A stretch of DNA of 21,413 nt from Gonium pectorale (GCA_001584585.1 LSYV01000096.1:16659-38071), one strand, 5' to 3'; shown: positions 8,725 to 18,929, numbered from the stretch's first letter. A program made the numbers and translations. The notes: generated by a model not told the origin, from the sequence alone.

Positions 8725-11101
8725 CTAGTCAGACATGCCGTACGAATCCGTGCTCCAGCCATCACCGTAGTCCGGCTTGTCAATGTCGCCGTAGTCTTTG
8801 GGCTCCTCAACCTCAATGCGCAGCGCCACCCACTGCTCCAGCAGCCAGCCTAGCCGCTGCCTCCCAGTCCAGTCCGCAGCCGGGCCCCACCCGTCCATCA
8901 CTCGCTGGGCGGCCTGTGGGGTCGGGAAGCGGGTTAGGTTTGGGTCCCGAGTCTAGGTCCGGGTCCGTGTTTGTGTGTTTGTGGGTCACCTCATCACCAG
9001 CATACTGAATACGGTGATCAATGCCGTAGTGCACGGGCAACAGGGCAACCCCAGACCCAATTATGAGGCGTATCCACACAACGGTGAGAGACCACCCGAG
9101 ACCCACAAGCCGTTGATCAGATCCATCTCCGACCACCGGGGCTCGGGTCATACATGCAGGACAAGAAGCACGCACTCAGCACCGGCGCTCATCAGCGCCC
9201 GAGCTGCCCGTACTACCGGTAAGCCCGAATCACTACTCATACTTTAGGCTGTGCCCCGTCACAGCCGTACGTCACACTAGCCACCATGCCGCCACAACGC
9301 TTGCATACACGTACGGCAGGGTCGCCGTACACAGGGTGCCGGACACAGGCATGTGTGCGGCGTCAGCTGGGGCCCCGCAGAAGCGCTGTCCACACCCATC
9401 CACACACAAATCCACGGGCCTGAATTGCCAATGGTGCTTCGGCAGGGACCTTCCAACTTCGACCCCGCGCACCATGTTAATGCATTGGACGAAAGCGGTC
9501 GTGTAGATGCGTTCCTTCGTGCGGCCGGGAAGCGGTGTCAGGTACGGGGTTGGCGGCGCCGCGCTGCCGCTGCAGTCCTCCGCTGCCTCCGCGCGCAGCT
9601 GCTCGACCGCCAGGTCGTACAAGGACAGGTCCGGAGCGGGGGCCGACGCTGCGCCCACCTGGACCTCACCGCCGCCCGCTGGGCTGCCGCCAGCGACGCT
9701 GGCGCCGCCCTCCTGTGTCTGCATGGGCCAGCACGTAGCCGCTGCCTGGGCCCCCGTGCTGATGCCGATGGACAGCTTGTGCTCGACTTCAGGCGGTTCC
9801 CAGGTGTGCGAGTGGTTGACCACCTGCAGCGCCAGGCCCAGCGTCTCCATGCCCGCCAGCCGTGACAGCAGCTCCCACACCTGGTCGAGTGGGATGACAG
9901 CGGATACGATAAGGACTGCCTGGGCCTCCAGGGTGAGCTCGTGCTGCCGCAGCAGGTGCTCAAGCATGCGCGCCTCAGGGCTGCCGTCGCCCTCTGCCGA
10001 GGCAGCTGGGTCGGGGTCGAGATCATCATCGTCCAGGGGCAGGTAGGGTCGGTGTTGGTGGTCCCAGTCCCAGCCGAACACCAGCTCGCCCGTCACCCGG
10101 ATGCACCGCAGGGGCTGCAGGAAGGCGCCGCAGTGCTGGCGCAGCTCCTCCAGCACACCGAGCCTGAGGTACTCCGCGTGAAGGCCCACAGCTCCCCCAT
10201 CCTCAAGCTCGAACGTCACGCGGCCAGGAGTAGAGTTACAGTGCTGGGGATCAAAACCGAACAAGTCAGCATCTTTGAAGTGCAGGGTGGAGAGTGAGGG
10301 CGGCAGGGCAGCCACGGCAGCCACCACCGACGCCATGTTGTTTGGGCCTCGCAGCGTCAGCTCCTCCAGCCCGATCATGCAGCGGAGCGAGGCTGCCACC
10401 GCTACGGAGATGGACCCGCCACTGGTGATCCGAAGGTCGAGTCGCCGCAGGCGGTCTGTCCGCAGCAGCGGGAGCAGGTCCGGTCCGAGCCCCATGCGCA
10501 GCGTCAGGTCGTTCAGTTCCCGCAGCGACGCCAGCGCCTCCACCAGCGGCCGCTGCTCCCCGGGGACACGGGGGAGCTCTGGCCAGAGCCACACGCGCTG
10601 CAGGGCCGGCAGCTCACGGATCGCCTGCGCCATGGCCTCCGCACCGTCAGCCGAGAACCAGATGCGCGCCGACGAAACCTCCAGCGCAGTTATCCGGCGC
10701 CTGTCCACCAGGGGCACGTGCGAGAAGAGGCGGGGCAGGAGCTGGGCCGCCCGGGTGTCGTCGAGCCACTCGTCAGGGGCCATGCCGAGCATGACCTTGC
10801 TGGCGAGGGGCCAGCGGTGGAGTGGAGGCGGCCCGAGGTCCAGGAGGGCTTCAGTGGCCTCGCCCAGGCGCAGCGTGACGGAGGTGATGCTGCCATCGAT
10901 GAAGTCTCGCAGCGCCTGGCATGCGAGGCGTGCGGAGGCCAGGGCGGCTTGGGCGGCCACGTCGCCAACGCCGCCGCCGCTGCCTTGGTCGCCCGCCACG
11001 GGCGCTTGTAGGCTGCCGAGCAGCACGTCCCGGCCCCTGGCGCACAGCGCCTGCAGCACATCCTCGAGTGCGGTCTCGCGGCCTTCGTGGCCGGAGGCCA
11101 T
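8725..11101 (-). CDS. Leucine-rich-repeat protein, F-box-like N-terminus (copy B)
   Basis: Paralogue of the 1935-4080 gene with the same three-exon model: 11101-9473 (543 codons), 9385-9311 (25 codons, 3' end tentative) and 8913-8725 (62 codons plus TAG), about 630 aa. It has the same layout: helical F-box-like start, LRRs at about residues 168-285, acidic DDDD patch and Gly-rich linker. Exon 3 differs from copy A by synonymous changes in its first half, fixing the AAQRVMDGWG frame, and is strongly altered near the end. The intron 1 donor is ATG|GTGCGCGG. This intron is 87 nt with no stop, so retention would add 29 residues in frame and then run to a stop inside intron 2. Copy B carries a Ser/Pro-rich stretch (SGSAAPPTPYLTPLPG) where copy A has the ERVY duplication. 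Intron 2 is about 185 nt longer than in A. Function unknown; protein binding is inferred from the LRRs. Confidence 0.72.
9114..9297. other. About 184-nt segment in LRR-B intron 2, absent from copy A
   Basis: Copy A joins CACAAGCCGT to AGCGTGCATAC where copy B has this extra sequence. It includes a short hairpin (GGCGCT CATC AGCGCC, about 9183-9198). No transposon ends or target duplication are evident. It lies in the proposed intron 2, which explains why it is tolerated. Confidence 0.6.
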
Positions 11102-13165
11102 GGCTGGAGAAGGATTCCAAAGGGAGGAAGCGCACACTAGGGTTGTGTGGTGATTTTCAGGGCAACTCCCTAATGTGCTAAAATTGAGGCTGCTGACGCG
11201 GACAGAGGGTTAGGGGGAATCCAACGAATAACAGGTAACAGTTGTGCACAGGCCTGAAGAAGCTATGCCATTGGCCCCTCTTTGGTCGCGAAACAGAAGG
11301 CGCGGACGGCTGGCGCCGCTCGTGAAAGCGCGAGCGAGCGAGGGCCTCGGCCGCACACCGACCCGTGGGTCTCTGCGCGACCTCGCTCGCCCAGTCTTGT
11401 TGGCGCCTGCTTCCCATGGGGTTCCCTAAGGCTGCAAGGTCTGCGCTCGCTCGAATGCACAGCCCCCATCAGAGCTGGGACCGTGCGCGAGCCTGGACCG
11501 AAACGGACGCGCGGCCGTCCCTTGGACTTGTCAGCTTACTGTTCTCCATTGCCACGGTACTGGTGGCCATGAGCACCACAACGCCAAGACCCTCCTCAGA
11601 CAACTCGATGCGCCCGGGATATTCGTGGTGCCCCGGACCCACGGTACCAGGCCACGCACTAACCCCGCCCCGCCCCCGGCTTGCAGCTGGCGGCGACGGC
11701 CGAGCCCCCCCTGGCCCCTGCTGACGTGGACCACCGAAAGCACACGAGCTGAACGCCTCACTCGACATGCCGGCCACAGTCATACCTCGCAGCGACACCT
11801 AGCGTCTAGGAACATCCCAGCAGCTGGGGGCCCCAGACGGTCTTGTATGACCGTCCTGTGCCTTCTGCTCCACTGCCACTCGTCTAGACACGCTTCCTGT
11901 GGTCGGGGGCTTGGGGGGCTGCGTTGGTTGCCTCAGAGGCGGTTCCCGCCAGGCTCATGGTATGGTCTTCCGCCCCTGCCCTCCCCCCCCCGTCTCCCCT
12001 CCCTGGGACCTGAAAAGCAGACCCCACGATGACGCCTCTGGTGCGGCCTCCGTCGCGTCCAGTGCTGCTTGCTTGCTGCCTACAGGCTGCTGCCCTTGTG
12101 CGGCACGTGCAGACAGCCGTACGCCCCGGCACAGAACATGTTGTTAGGAGCGACTGCTGGTGAGGGCACGTTCACGGGTACGTGGCATTGCAGACTCGTC
12201 CGCAACCGCTCCAGCTGCGCCCTCTGCACACAGGCGCCTGCCGGGCCGATTGGCCAGGTCTGCACCGCCGCAAACGACGGAGTGCCGGTCGCATGCCGCC
12301 AGACAGTTCCTCACCAGCGTCGCGCTGTGCGGTGCCCGTACAAACGACGTCAACGAATAGCCGGCCGAGGCAAATGCAGGGTCACGCATGGCCGCAGGAC
12401 GCTCAAGAGCTGTTGCCTCGCCGGCAAACGGGGGACTACCCACACACCGTGGGCCAATCCTGGTCCTGCGTCCCCTCCCGGTCCCAGCCATAGCGTAGCC
12501 GGCGGCCATCCCCTGGCCAGAGCGACCGGCGAGGCCTGCCATACACCATCTCCAGCACGCAGCACACGAGATGCTACCGGTGTCCGAAAGTCCGGCATAA
12601 GACCACTCAGAGCTCAAGTCCGAAAGGAGCACACCCGCGGGGAATCTCACGCGCAAAATCGAACAGCGCCCAAGGGGAGAGCTTGCGCTGCGTCACCCAG
12701 TCACGCCCAACGCCGCTGCCCGTCGAGCCCCGCCAAGAGTCGCCGCTTTTCCGCCCCAGCACGCCCACAAGAGGCCTAGGGAATCCCCCACCCCCGGGAC
12801 ATCCCCGGGAATCAGTGCGTCGGAGCAGTCCCCTGATCCCCCTGAATGACCAACAGAGCCCAACTGGTACCGCCGCTGTCCACGCCCCCACAGGGCCCCG
12901 CGTATAAGCCTTTCCCGGTCGAACGGAACAGCCGGTCGCCCCACCGCCCGGCTCCACCCCTCCAGCGTCAACGCCACAACCCCACTCACTAGCACGCCCC
13001 TCCCTCCTGCCGACCGCCCGGGCTGCTCGGGCGGGCTGGCCGCCACAGCCCCGCGCACCCCCGCCCGTCCGCCCGCCCGGCCCCGTGCCCACTGGCAGCG
13101 GCGCCGGCGAGGGCCCCGGGCCCGGGCGGTGGACTCCCACCGCCGGCCCCACGTCCACGTCCAGA
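11102..13165. other. Intergenic region between RPB6 and LRR-B
   Basis: It contains the 3'UTR of RPB6 at its right end and the LRR-B promoter at its left end (CCAAT element on the minus strand at about 11261-11276). No other gene is recognised. The 109-nt block 12646-12754 is identical to 5840-5948. A canonical TGTAA signal for RPB6 was not found here on the minus strand. Confidence 0.55.
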
Positions 13166-15116
13166 TCAATCCGGCACCACGAGCTCGCTGATGCTCCAGT
13201 CCTCGTAGCTGCGGGGGAAGCGTGAGGGGGGAGCAGGCAGGAGGGGGAGGCCGCCGGGGATTTTGGAGGTTACGAACAGTGGCAACGTGTTTTACCGTAC
13301 GCACGTGTGACAGGGGCATGTCAGGCCCCTGTGCGCACATTGGATGCCCATTTGGGACAGCCTGTTGGGTGCACGTGGCCACCAGGCCACCGCCTCCGTC
13401 CCCCCTTGCATGTCTTGCCAGTTGAGGCATACGGTCCGCGGCTGGCAGCCCCCCGCCCCGCACCCGCCGGCGCCGTCCACCCCGTTTGCGCTTGGCAGTC
13501 CGCGGCTCCCCGCCCCCGCCCCCCGCCCCGCCGGCGCCGTCCACCCGCCCACCTGCCGTCTGGGAGGTACCGCCGGATGGTGAAGGGCACCTTCTTTTCC
13601 CGGAGCTCCTTCATGGCAATCTGTCGAGGGAGGGGTTGAAGGAGAAGGGGTATGTACAACTACGGGGCGGGGGGATGGATGAGGCGCGCCGTAGCACGTG
13701 TGTGTGTGGGAGGTGGGGTGGGGTGGGGGGAAGAGGCAGGGCGGCAGGGCGGGGCCCCGCTTGCCGTCCGGCGGCCAGAGGGGCGCCCCCACAAGGAGTG
13801 AGGAGGCGGGCTGCAGAAGCCCGTGCAGGTAAGGGGCCGGGCCGAGTCCCCACTCGCCATTCCCCGCACACACGCCCCCGGGCGCCTCCCTCCCACCGCT
13901 GCGGAACGCTTTGCCGGCCACACCCGTTTTGCACAACAGGCTGGCGCAACGTGCTGCCGCCCTCTCCCCATCCCCCCCCCCACACACACACCACCATGCC
14001 CGTCCGTAGCATGGACTCTCCTGTCTCCACCGGCTGCGACACTGCGCGGCTTGCCCATGGAATGGAGTGGGTAGCGCTCCATGCTCGCCCGTCTTGCGAC
14101 GCGTTTTTCAGTGCCACCACACCCCCTATTACCGCCCACGCCCACGTCGTCGGCGGCTCGCACCTCGAGCGGGTCCGTCTCCCCCGACAGCTCCACCATA
14201 ACGGGCGCGTTCATGCTGCGGCGGGGAGGGCGAGCGGAGCGAGCAGGCGGGGAGCAGACCATCGTGGATCGCTCCTAGGTCGGGCGGTGTAATTAAGCAA
14301 ACAAGCTACCACCACAGAGGGCGAGCGGAGCGGGCAGCGAAGGGGCAGAAGCGGTGTGGCGTGGCGTGGCGGGGCAGGGGGGGGGGGGCAGGGGGGTCAG
14401 AGCTTGATGAGGCGGCGAGGGGGAGATCCGAGCTGGTCCCGTTTGTGGGTGGTGCCAGCCTTTGGGGGGGGGCAACAGGCGCCCGGGGCGTCACATGACG
14501 ATCGTGATAACGAGCCACTCCTAGGTTCTGCGGTGTAAGGAAACAAGGTACCGCCACACATGCGCGGTAAAGGAGCATGGAGAGGAGACGGGGCCCAAGC
14601 CGCTACTTGGGGCATGGCTGACCGGTCCCGGCGCGCTTTCGGGTTACCGGCCACCGCCCCTCCCATGGGATGGGGGCATATGGAGGCCACGGAGACCCCG
14701 TCCAGGCCGCACCTGATCTGGAGCGCCCTCGTGCCCAGCACGCGCGCCTTTTCGTACTTCGTCATGTATCGCGAGGTGATGCGCTGCCGCTGGACCGCGC
14801 CCTGCTCCCCCTGCTCCTGCGGGTCGAGGATGTCTATGTGCTCCTCTCCCTCCTGCACCTCGGCGTTGAAGTCGTCTAGCACGGGCTGCGTGGTGGGGTT
14901 GGGGGCGGGGGGCGGGGGGCAAGGACGGCATGGCGGCGACTTGGAACGGGCACGAGGAGGGGCGCCGTGCTACACCGCGTTTGGAACTTACCTCCTCGTT
15001 CAGGTCCATGGGCTCGTCCATTCCTCCCCTGCGACGCCGAGCGTGAATTAAGCTCGGCAAGTGGAGGCAAGGCTACGAAAGACACAAGCTTACCCATCTT
15101 CATACTCGTCAGCCAT
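13166..15116 (-). CDS. RPB6: RNA polymerases I, II and III shared subunit RPB6 (RPABC2)
   Basis: Six exons: 15116-15094, 15028-14992, 14885-14713, 14215-14164, 13620-13553 and 13208-13166, giving 131 aa with every intron phase matching. The protein starts [10 protein letters not shown], has an acidic N-terminal half, then the highly conserved RPB6 core: [54 protein letters not shown], and ends [12 protein letters not shown]. Length and layout match plant, animal and yeast RPB6, the eukaryotic relative of bacterial omega and archaeal RpoK. It helps assemble and stabilise all three nuclear RNA polymerases near the clamp. Donors are GTAAGC, GTAAGT, GTGCGG, GTGCGA and GTGGGC; acceptors all end CAG. 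Intron 5 contains the duplication breakpoint, so only this copy is complete. It is transcribed divergently from the 15420-16355 gene. Confidence 0.97.
13434..13547. repeat. Imperfect two-copy tandem repeat (64-nt period) in RPB6 intron 5
   Basis: GTCCGCGGCT followed by a C/G-rich stretch ending CCGGCGCCGTCCACCC occurs from 13434 and again from 13498. The repeat lies just beyond the duplication boundary at 13412, in the same intron. Confidence 0.65.
14227..14565. repeat. Nested imperfect direct repeats in RPB6 intron 3
   Basis: One pair shares CTCCTAGGT, then CGGTGTAA, then ACAAGCTACCACCACA or its variant ACAAGGTACCGCCACA (about 14260-14317 and 14495-14560). A second pair shares GGGCGAGCGGAGCG (about 14227 and 14319). 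A run of 13 G lies between them (near 14380). No coding potential or transposon ends were recognised. Confidence 0.6.
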
Positions 15117-15419
15117 GGTTTTAGTTCAGGGTGAGCTGACGGCTTTTGCAAGAGCGCGCAGATGGGTCGGTGGGCTACTTTGCGCCCTATGCCTGTCCAG
15201 CAGTGGTTATTGCAGCGAGTGCGTAGCAGGTCAGACAGCATGGTGGAGCAAGGGAGAGCAAGGAGCGGCCCGTACTTGGATTGCGCTGGTTCTGGGGAGC
15301 TGTCGCCGAGCTTCTTTGTTATTTACCCCTGTTATTCGTTTCAGTCATGGAACCGAGAACGAAAGCATATATCATAATGAGCCCCACTACCTGACCAAAT
15401 TGCTCAACGGCCCAGAATA
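15117..15419. promoter_or_regulatory. Divergent promoter region between RPB6 and the 191-aa gene
   Basis: Only 303 nt separate the two start codons, so both 5'UTRs and promoters must lie here. It is less GC-rich than its surroundings, with AT-rich patches at about 15318-15340 and 15363-15378 (CATATATCATAAT). No clear TATA box at a typical distance from either start was identified. A shared bidirectional promoter is inference from geometry. Confidence 0.5.
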
Positions 15420-16355
15420 ATGGTCTCATGCCCAGCGTCGGCGTCGAGGGCCCTCTCGCCTCGCTCTGCGGCCGGAAACGTAGCACTCCGAGGCGTCACC
15501 AAGCACTCGGTGAGTGGCCGTCTCTCAGCTCGCCCGTCGCGTCGTCGCCCGATACCCCCGATGCCCGACCCCTTGGAACGCCTTTGTCACGCCGCGACAG
15601 CAGTCGACCGCTGGCGTGCACGGCAACGCCAAGGCGAAGAAGGTGCAGCGCGCGCTTTGCACCATCTTCGAGGAGAACGCCCAGCATAGCTCCCCCTATT
15701 ACGCGGTGAAGAGCTGGCTGCAGGGCGGCGGGCGGCACCGCGGCCACCACGCCGTACACCACCCCGCGCTCGGCCGGCTACGGCTGCAGGAGCACCGGGT
15801 ACGCCCCCCCGCCCCCCCCCTCACCCACCCACCCACCCCCCCTAACCCCCCGCTTCCCCGTCCCGTCCATGTCACGCAAGCATCCCGCCGCTCATGCCCA
15901 TGTCGCCCAGGCCACCCATCGGATCCGCATTTCGCTTCGAGGCCTTTCCAAACCCGGCAACCCCCCGCCGATACTCCGGCGCGTTCTTAGACACTGGCAG
16001 CCACCCCCCTCACCCGCCGCCGTCGCTTGGTGCCCCCACCCCCCCTCGCCCCCCATTGCGTACGCAGGAGACCCCCACGCGGCGCAAGGCCACCCCCATC
16101 AAGGAGCGGCCCGCCCTGGTGCGCAGCCGCTTCGGGCGCTGCCGGCTGCAGGGCGAGCTGGACGCGCTGGCGGACGAGCTGCTCACCAGCTGCCAGCTGG
16201 CCTCCGGGCCGGGGAACGGGAGCGGGGCCGGGAGCGGGTTCAAGTCGCCGCCGCAGCAGCTGCGAGCCGCGGCGCTGCAGCTGCAGTTGCAGGCGGGGGG
16301 GCCGCTGCCGGAGCCGGCAGGGCAGCTGTCGCTGGCGGCGATGCGGGAGGAGTGA
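15420..16355 (+). CDS. Hypothetical protein, three exons
   Basis: Model: exon 1 15420-15509, exon 2 15601-15798, exon 3 16068-16355, 191 aa. Introns have donors GTGAGT and GTACGC and acceptors GCGACAG and TACGCAG, both in phase 0, so the frame runs through cleanly. The ATG at 15420 directly follows an in-frame stop (TAA at 15417-15419 or nearby frames), and exon 1 reads MVSCPASASRALSPRSAAGN. Exon 2 has a likely folded segment (KVQRALCTIFEENAQHSSPY, YAVKSWLQ) then a His/Arg-rich part. Exon 3 begins with a basic TPTRRKATPIKERPALVRSR stretch, a predicted amphipathic helix (CRLQGELDALADELLTSCQL), a Gly/Ser linker and a Gln/Leu-rich tail ending LAAMREE. No membrane segment. The Ser/Ala/Arg-rich start could be an organelle transit peptide, but this is weak. 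I do not recognise the family. Confidence 0.65.
15799..16067 (+). other. C-rich intron 2 of the 191-aa gene
   Basis: This 269-nt intron has long C runs (15803-15845) and a TACGCAG acceptor. Listed because its open frames look coding but are interrupted by the phase-matched splice sites. Confidence 0.6.
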
Positions 16356-18929
16356 AATGAGATGAGGCAAGCGCCACGGCCTCCCCACTGGTGGGCGACG
16401 GGATGAGCCAGCGCTTGGCATGGTTGGCTGTCTGCTTGCTTCCTCGACAGGCCGGCCGGTTAGGGAGGCGACCACCGCCCCACCCCCTCCAGCCCCTCCC
16501 GGCAGCCGCGGCAGCAGCTACAGGAGGCTTCAGGTCGCCCCCCCCCGCTGCTCCTGCGGCATGCGCGGCGTGGTGCGGTGCGGTGCAGGGGCGGGTTGCA
16601 GCTAGGGGAGCACGCCAGGGGCAGGCGCGTTGCAGGGGAGGCAGGGGAGTCGTGGAGGACAAAGTGAGGCTGGAGCTGGCTGTAGGGGAGGTGTTGGCGG
16701 GACGAGGGCGGCGCGACGTGACGCGGCTGTGCCCCCTGCCGTGAAGCGGCTGACGCACCGTGAAGCGCATGAGTCGCCGACTCGGGCGGTTGGCTCGAAT
16801 GGCTAATGGGCTGCAGGGAAGGGAGGCAGCCTCGCCTCCGCCCGCACATGTACATTACTTTTGTGTAGTAGGACCGGATCGGACCGGCCTGCAAGTAACG
16901 GGCTGGCCGGGTGGCCGGCGCTGCCCGTCCGTGGATCAGAACCGAGGGTCGGGCCAACGAAAAGACCAACGAACGGGACGCGCATGCTCAGGCTGTGTGT
17001 TATGTATGCGTGACGGCGCACAGAAAAGAGCTGTGCTGCGCTGTGCCTAGGGAGGCCAGGGGTGCGAAAGATGCTTCGTCGCACGGAAGATTCAGCTGTG
17101 AGGCGCATGGGCTGGCACCGGCGGCATATGCCGTTGGGGGGGGAAGGGAGGGAGCGGGCAGGGCGGCAGGGCGCCGCGGGTATATAACCCGCTGTGCCGG
17201 CCGCGCACCGGCTCAGGTCTGCTGCGTGATCACGGGCCGATGGTGTTGCATCCCTCGGCCCAGTGTGCCTTATCCGTACCCTCTGTGGGCCCCGCGGGAG
17301 TACCGTATGCCGGACACGGCGGGACACGGCCGGCCCAGACCTTTTATAGGGTCAGCTGGCCGCTGCTGGCTGCATTGGAGCGCTGGCACACTCCTAGGGG
17401 CGCCGCTGAGAGGCTGGGTTGGTCCGTTGGGTTGAGGCGGTTGGAGGGTACCTGTAGGCGGCCCAGGGGCCGCGGCCACCAAGCTGTGCCTCTGGGCTGT
17501 AGTGGCGGTGGGCGGCTCGGGCCGTACCGTACTGGCAGGGCGCCCTTGCTTGTGGCAGCCGCGTATGTCCGTTGAGGGCTCTAGAATGGTGTATGAATGA
17601 CCACGTCCTGTTAGGGTTGGCGGCATTGGCGGTTGGCTGGCAGTTAGATTGATCGGTGGGCGGGTAGCGAGGTGCTCACAGGGGCGAAAGCCGAGAGGAG
17701 CGTGCGGCGCAGGCGGGGGGGAGTGGGGGGCAGGACTGGAGGGCGGGTTGCTTGCTAGCAGGGGGAGGTGCTAGCCGCGCGCTTTCACGGCTGCAGTGCG
17801 GCAGTACGGGAGGGAGCCCCGGGGCGCCATGGGGCCCTTGCGCCAATGCGGCCGCTCGGGCGGGTGCCGGGCGCGCACCGTGCCGTACAGCCGTGTGTGG
17901 CCACTGCCGTTCGTTCATGAGCGTTTGGGCACGTGCTTGCTGCCGAGTGGTTTGGTGTGCACTTGCTCAAATGGCATGACTGCCGTACGGGGCGGGTGCG
18001 GCCGAGCGCCCCGCCGCCGCCGGTGCGTTGGCGGGCGCGGCTGCCTGCAACGCCCCGGCGCCCCCCCCCCCGGCGCCAGGGAAACGCCCGCTCCACGTGT
18101 CAGCGCACCAGCCCGCCCGGCGTCCCCGCCCCCACACAAACCCGCAGCGTGCACCCGCCTTCAAGGCGCAGTCACAGCAGCACCCCCATGTAAGGCGCCA
18201 CAGCATCCGCCCCCCCTGCCTTCCAAACCCACTCAACCCCCACCCCCCGTAGCGCTCGGCTTGTTGCGCCGCACGGCCCCCACATTGAGTCCTGTCCCGA
18301 CCACTGTCCGGCAACGGCCAGCATCAGGTTTGGCGGTAACGTGTATGACGCTGTGTTTTATTTCTCGCACTCCCCGGTCCATCTCCACACTCACTCAGCC
18401 CCCGCTCGCCCGCGCACGTCCCCCCCCCCACACACACCCTTCCGGCCGCCCTCCGGCACGTCCCCACCCCAACAAAAAACACAACAGCACGCCATCACGC
18501 CCGGCAATGGCCCGCAAGCGGCGCTGTGCCTGATGTAGCGTGGCGCATGCTTTGTCCGGCGCTCGCCTTGCGCGCCTGACGCGAGTGAGTATCGCTGTCA
18601 GACGGAAGGTCCTGAAGGAAGTACGGCTTGTCGACGGGACCGCTCGTCCAGAGTCGATTAAGTCCCCTAGACAACGAGTATCTTCACTCGGGGGTGAGGG
18701 TTTAGGGTGGTATTAGTCATTGACCGGCTGTGTGTCTACACCTTCCCTAACTTGGCGGGTCGCACCCGGCCTGGAACAGCCGTCGTGCTCTCTCCTTCAG
18801 CAGCGCCCCCTCATGATACGACTACGGCACGACACTCCAAACGCGTGCGGCCGCCCACGCCACGGCGACGGCTGGGACCGGCGGCACGGCGACCGAGCGG
18901 CGCCCACCCGCAGAATCCCCCGGGGGCGC
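16356..18929. other. Intergenic region, no recognised gene
   Basis: It holds the 3' ends of two converging genes: the plus-strand 191-aa gene ending at 16355 and the minus-strand phosphatase gene ending at 18930. No open frame shows family features. A plus-strand TGTAA lies at 18189-18193, too far to be an obvious signal for the 191-aa gene. A TATA-like element lies at 17178-17190. Multiple C/G runs and CA/CACA-rich tracts occur at 18060-18480. Confidence 0.5.
17178..17190 (+). promoter_or_regulatory. TATA-box-like element (GGGTATATAACCC)
   Basis: It is conspicuous in otherwise GC-rich DNA and close to the consensus TATATAA on the plus strand. The nearest plus-strand ATG is at 17240, opening a 111-codon frame to 17575 without recognisable features. 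Whether it drives a transcript is unknown. Confidence 0.3.

Larger units (their letters stand above)
6593..13412. repeat. Tandem segmental duplication, copy B
   Basis: Second copy of the duplicated segment. From about 7063 to 13412 it is colinear with 1-6592. The first 470 nt (6593-7062) have no counterpart in the window. In a simple tandem duplication they would match sequence just left of position 1. On the right, similarity ends at 13412 inside the last intron of the RPB6 gene, and copy B then continues into the intact gene. The offset between copies varies from about 7060 at the left end to 6790 and 7021 internally and 6820 at the junction, reflecting accumulated indels. Confidence 0.85.

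Noticed and set aside
9272..9472. Continuous 3' extension of LRR-B giving a single 621-codon gene
   Set aside because: The stretch 9386-9472 aligns to copy A with frame-breaking indels and an in-frame stop in A, and has proper splice sites. The true C-terminus is more likely exon 3 at 8913-8725. Retention is kept only as a finding.
13486..14292. Plus-strand 268-codon open frame
   Set aside because: It lies antisense to RPB6 exons 4 and 5 and their introns, with low-complexity content.
17240..17575. 111-codon plus-strand frame downstream of the TATA-like element
   Set aside because: No conserved features, no downstream polyadenylation signal and no homologous copy to test. Kept only as part of the TATA finding.
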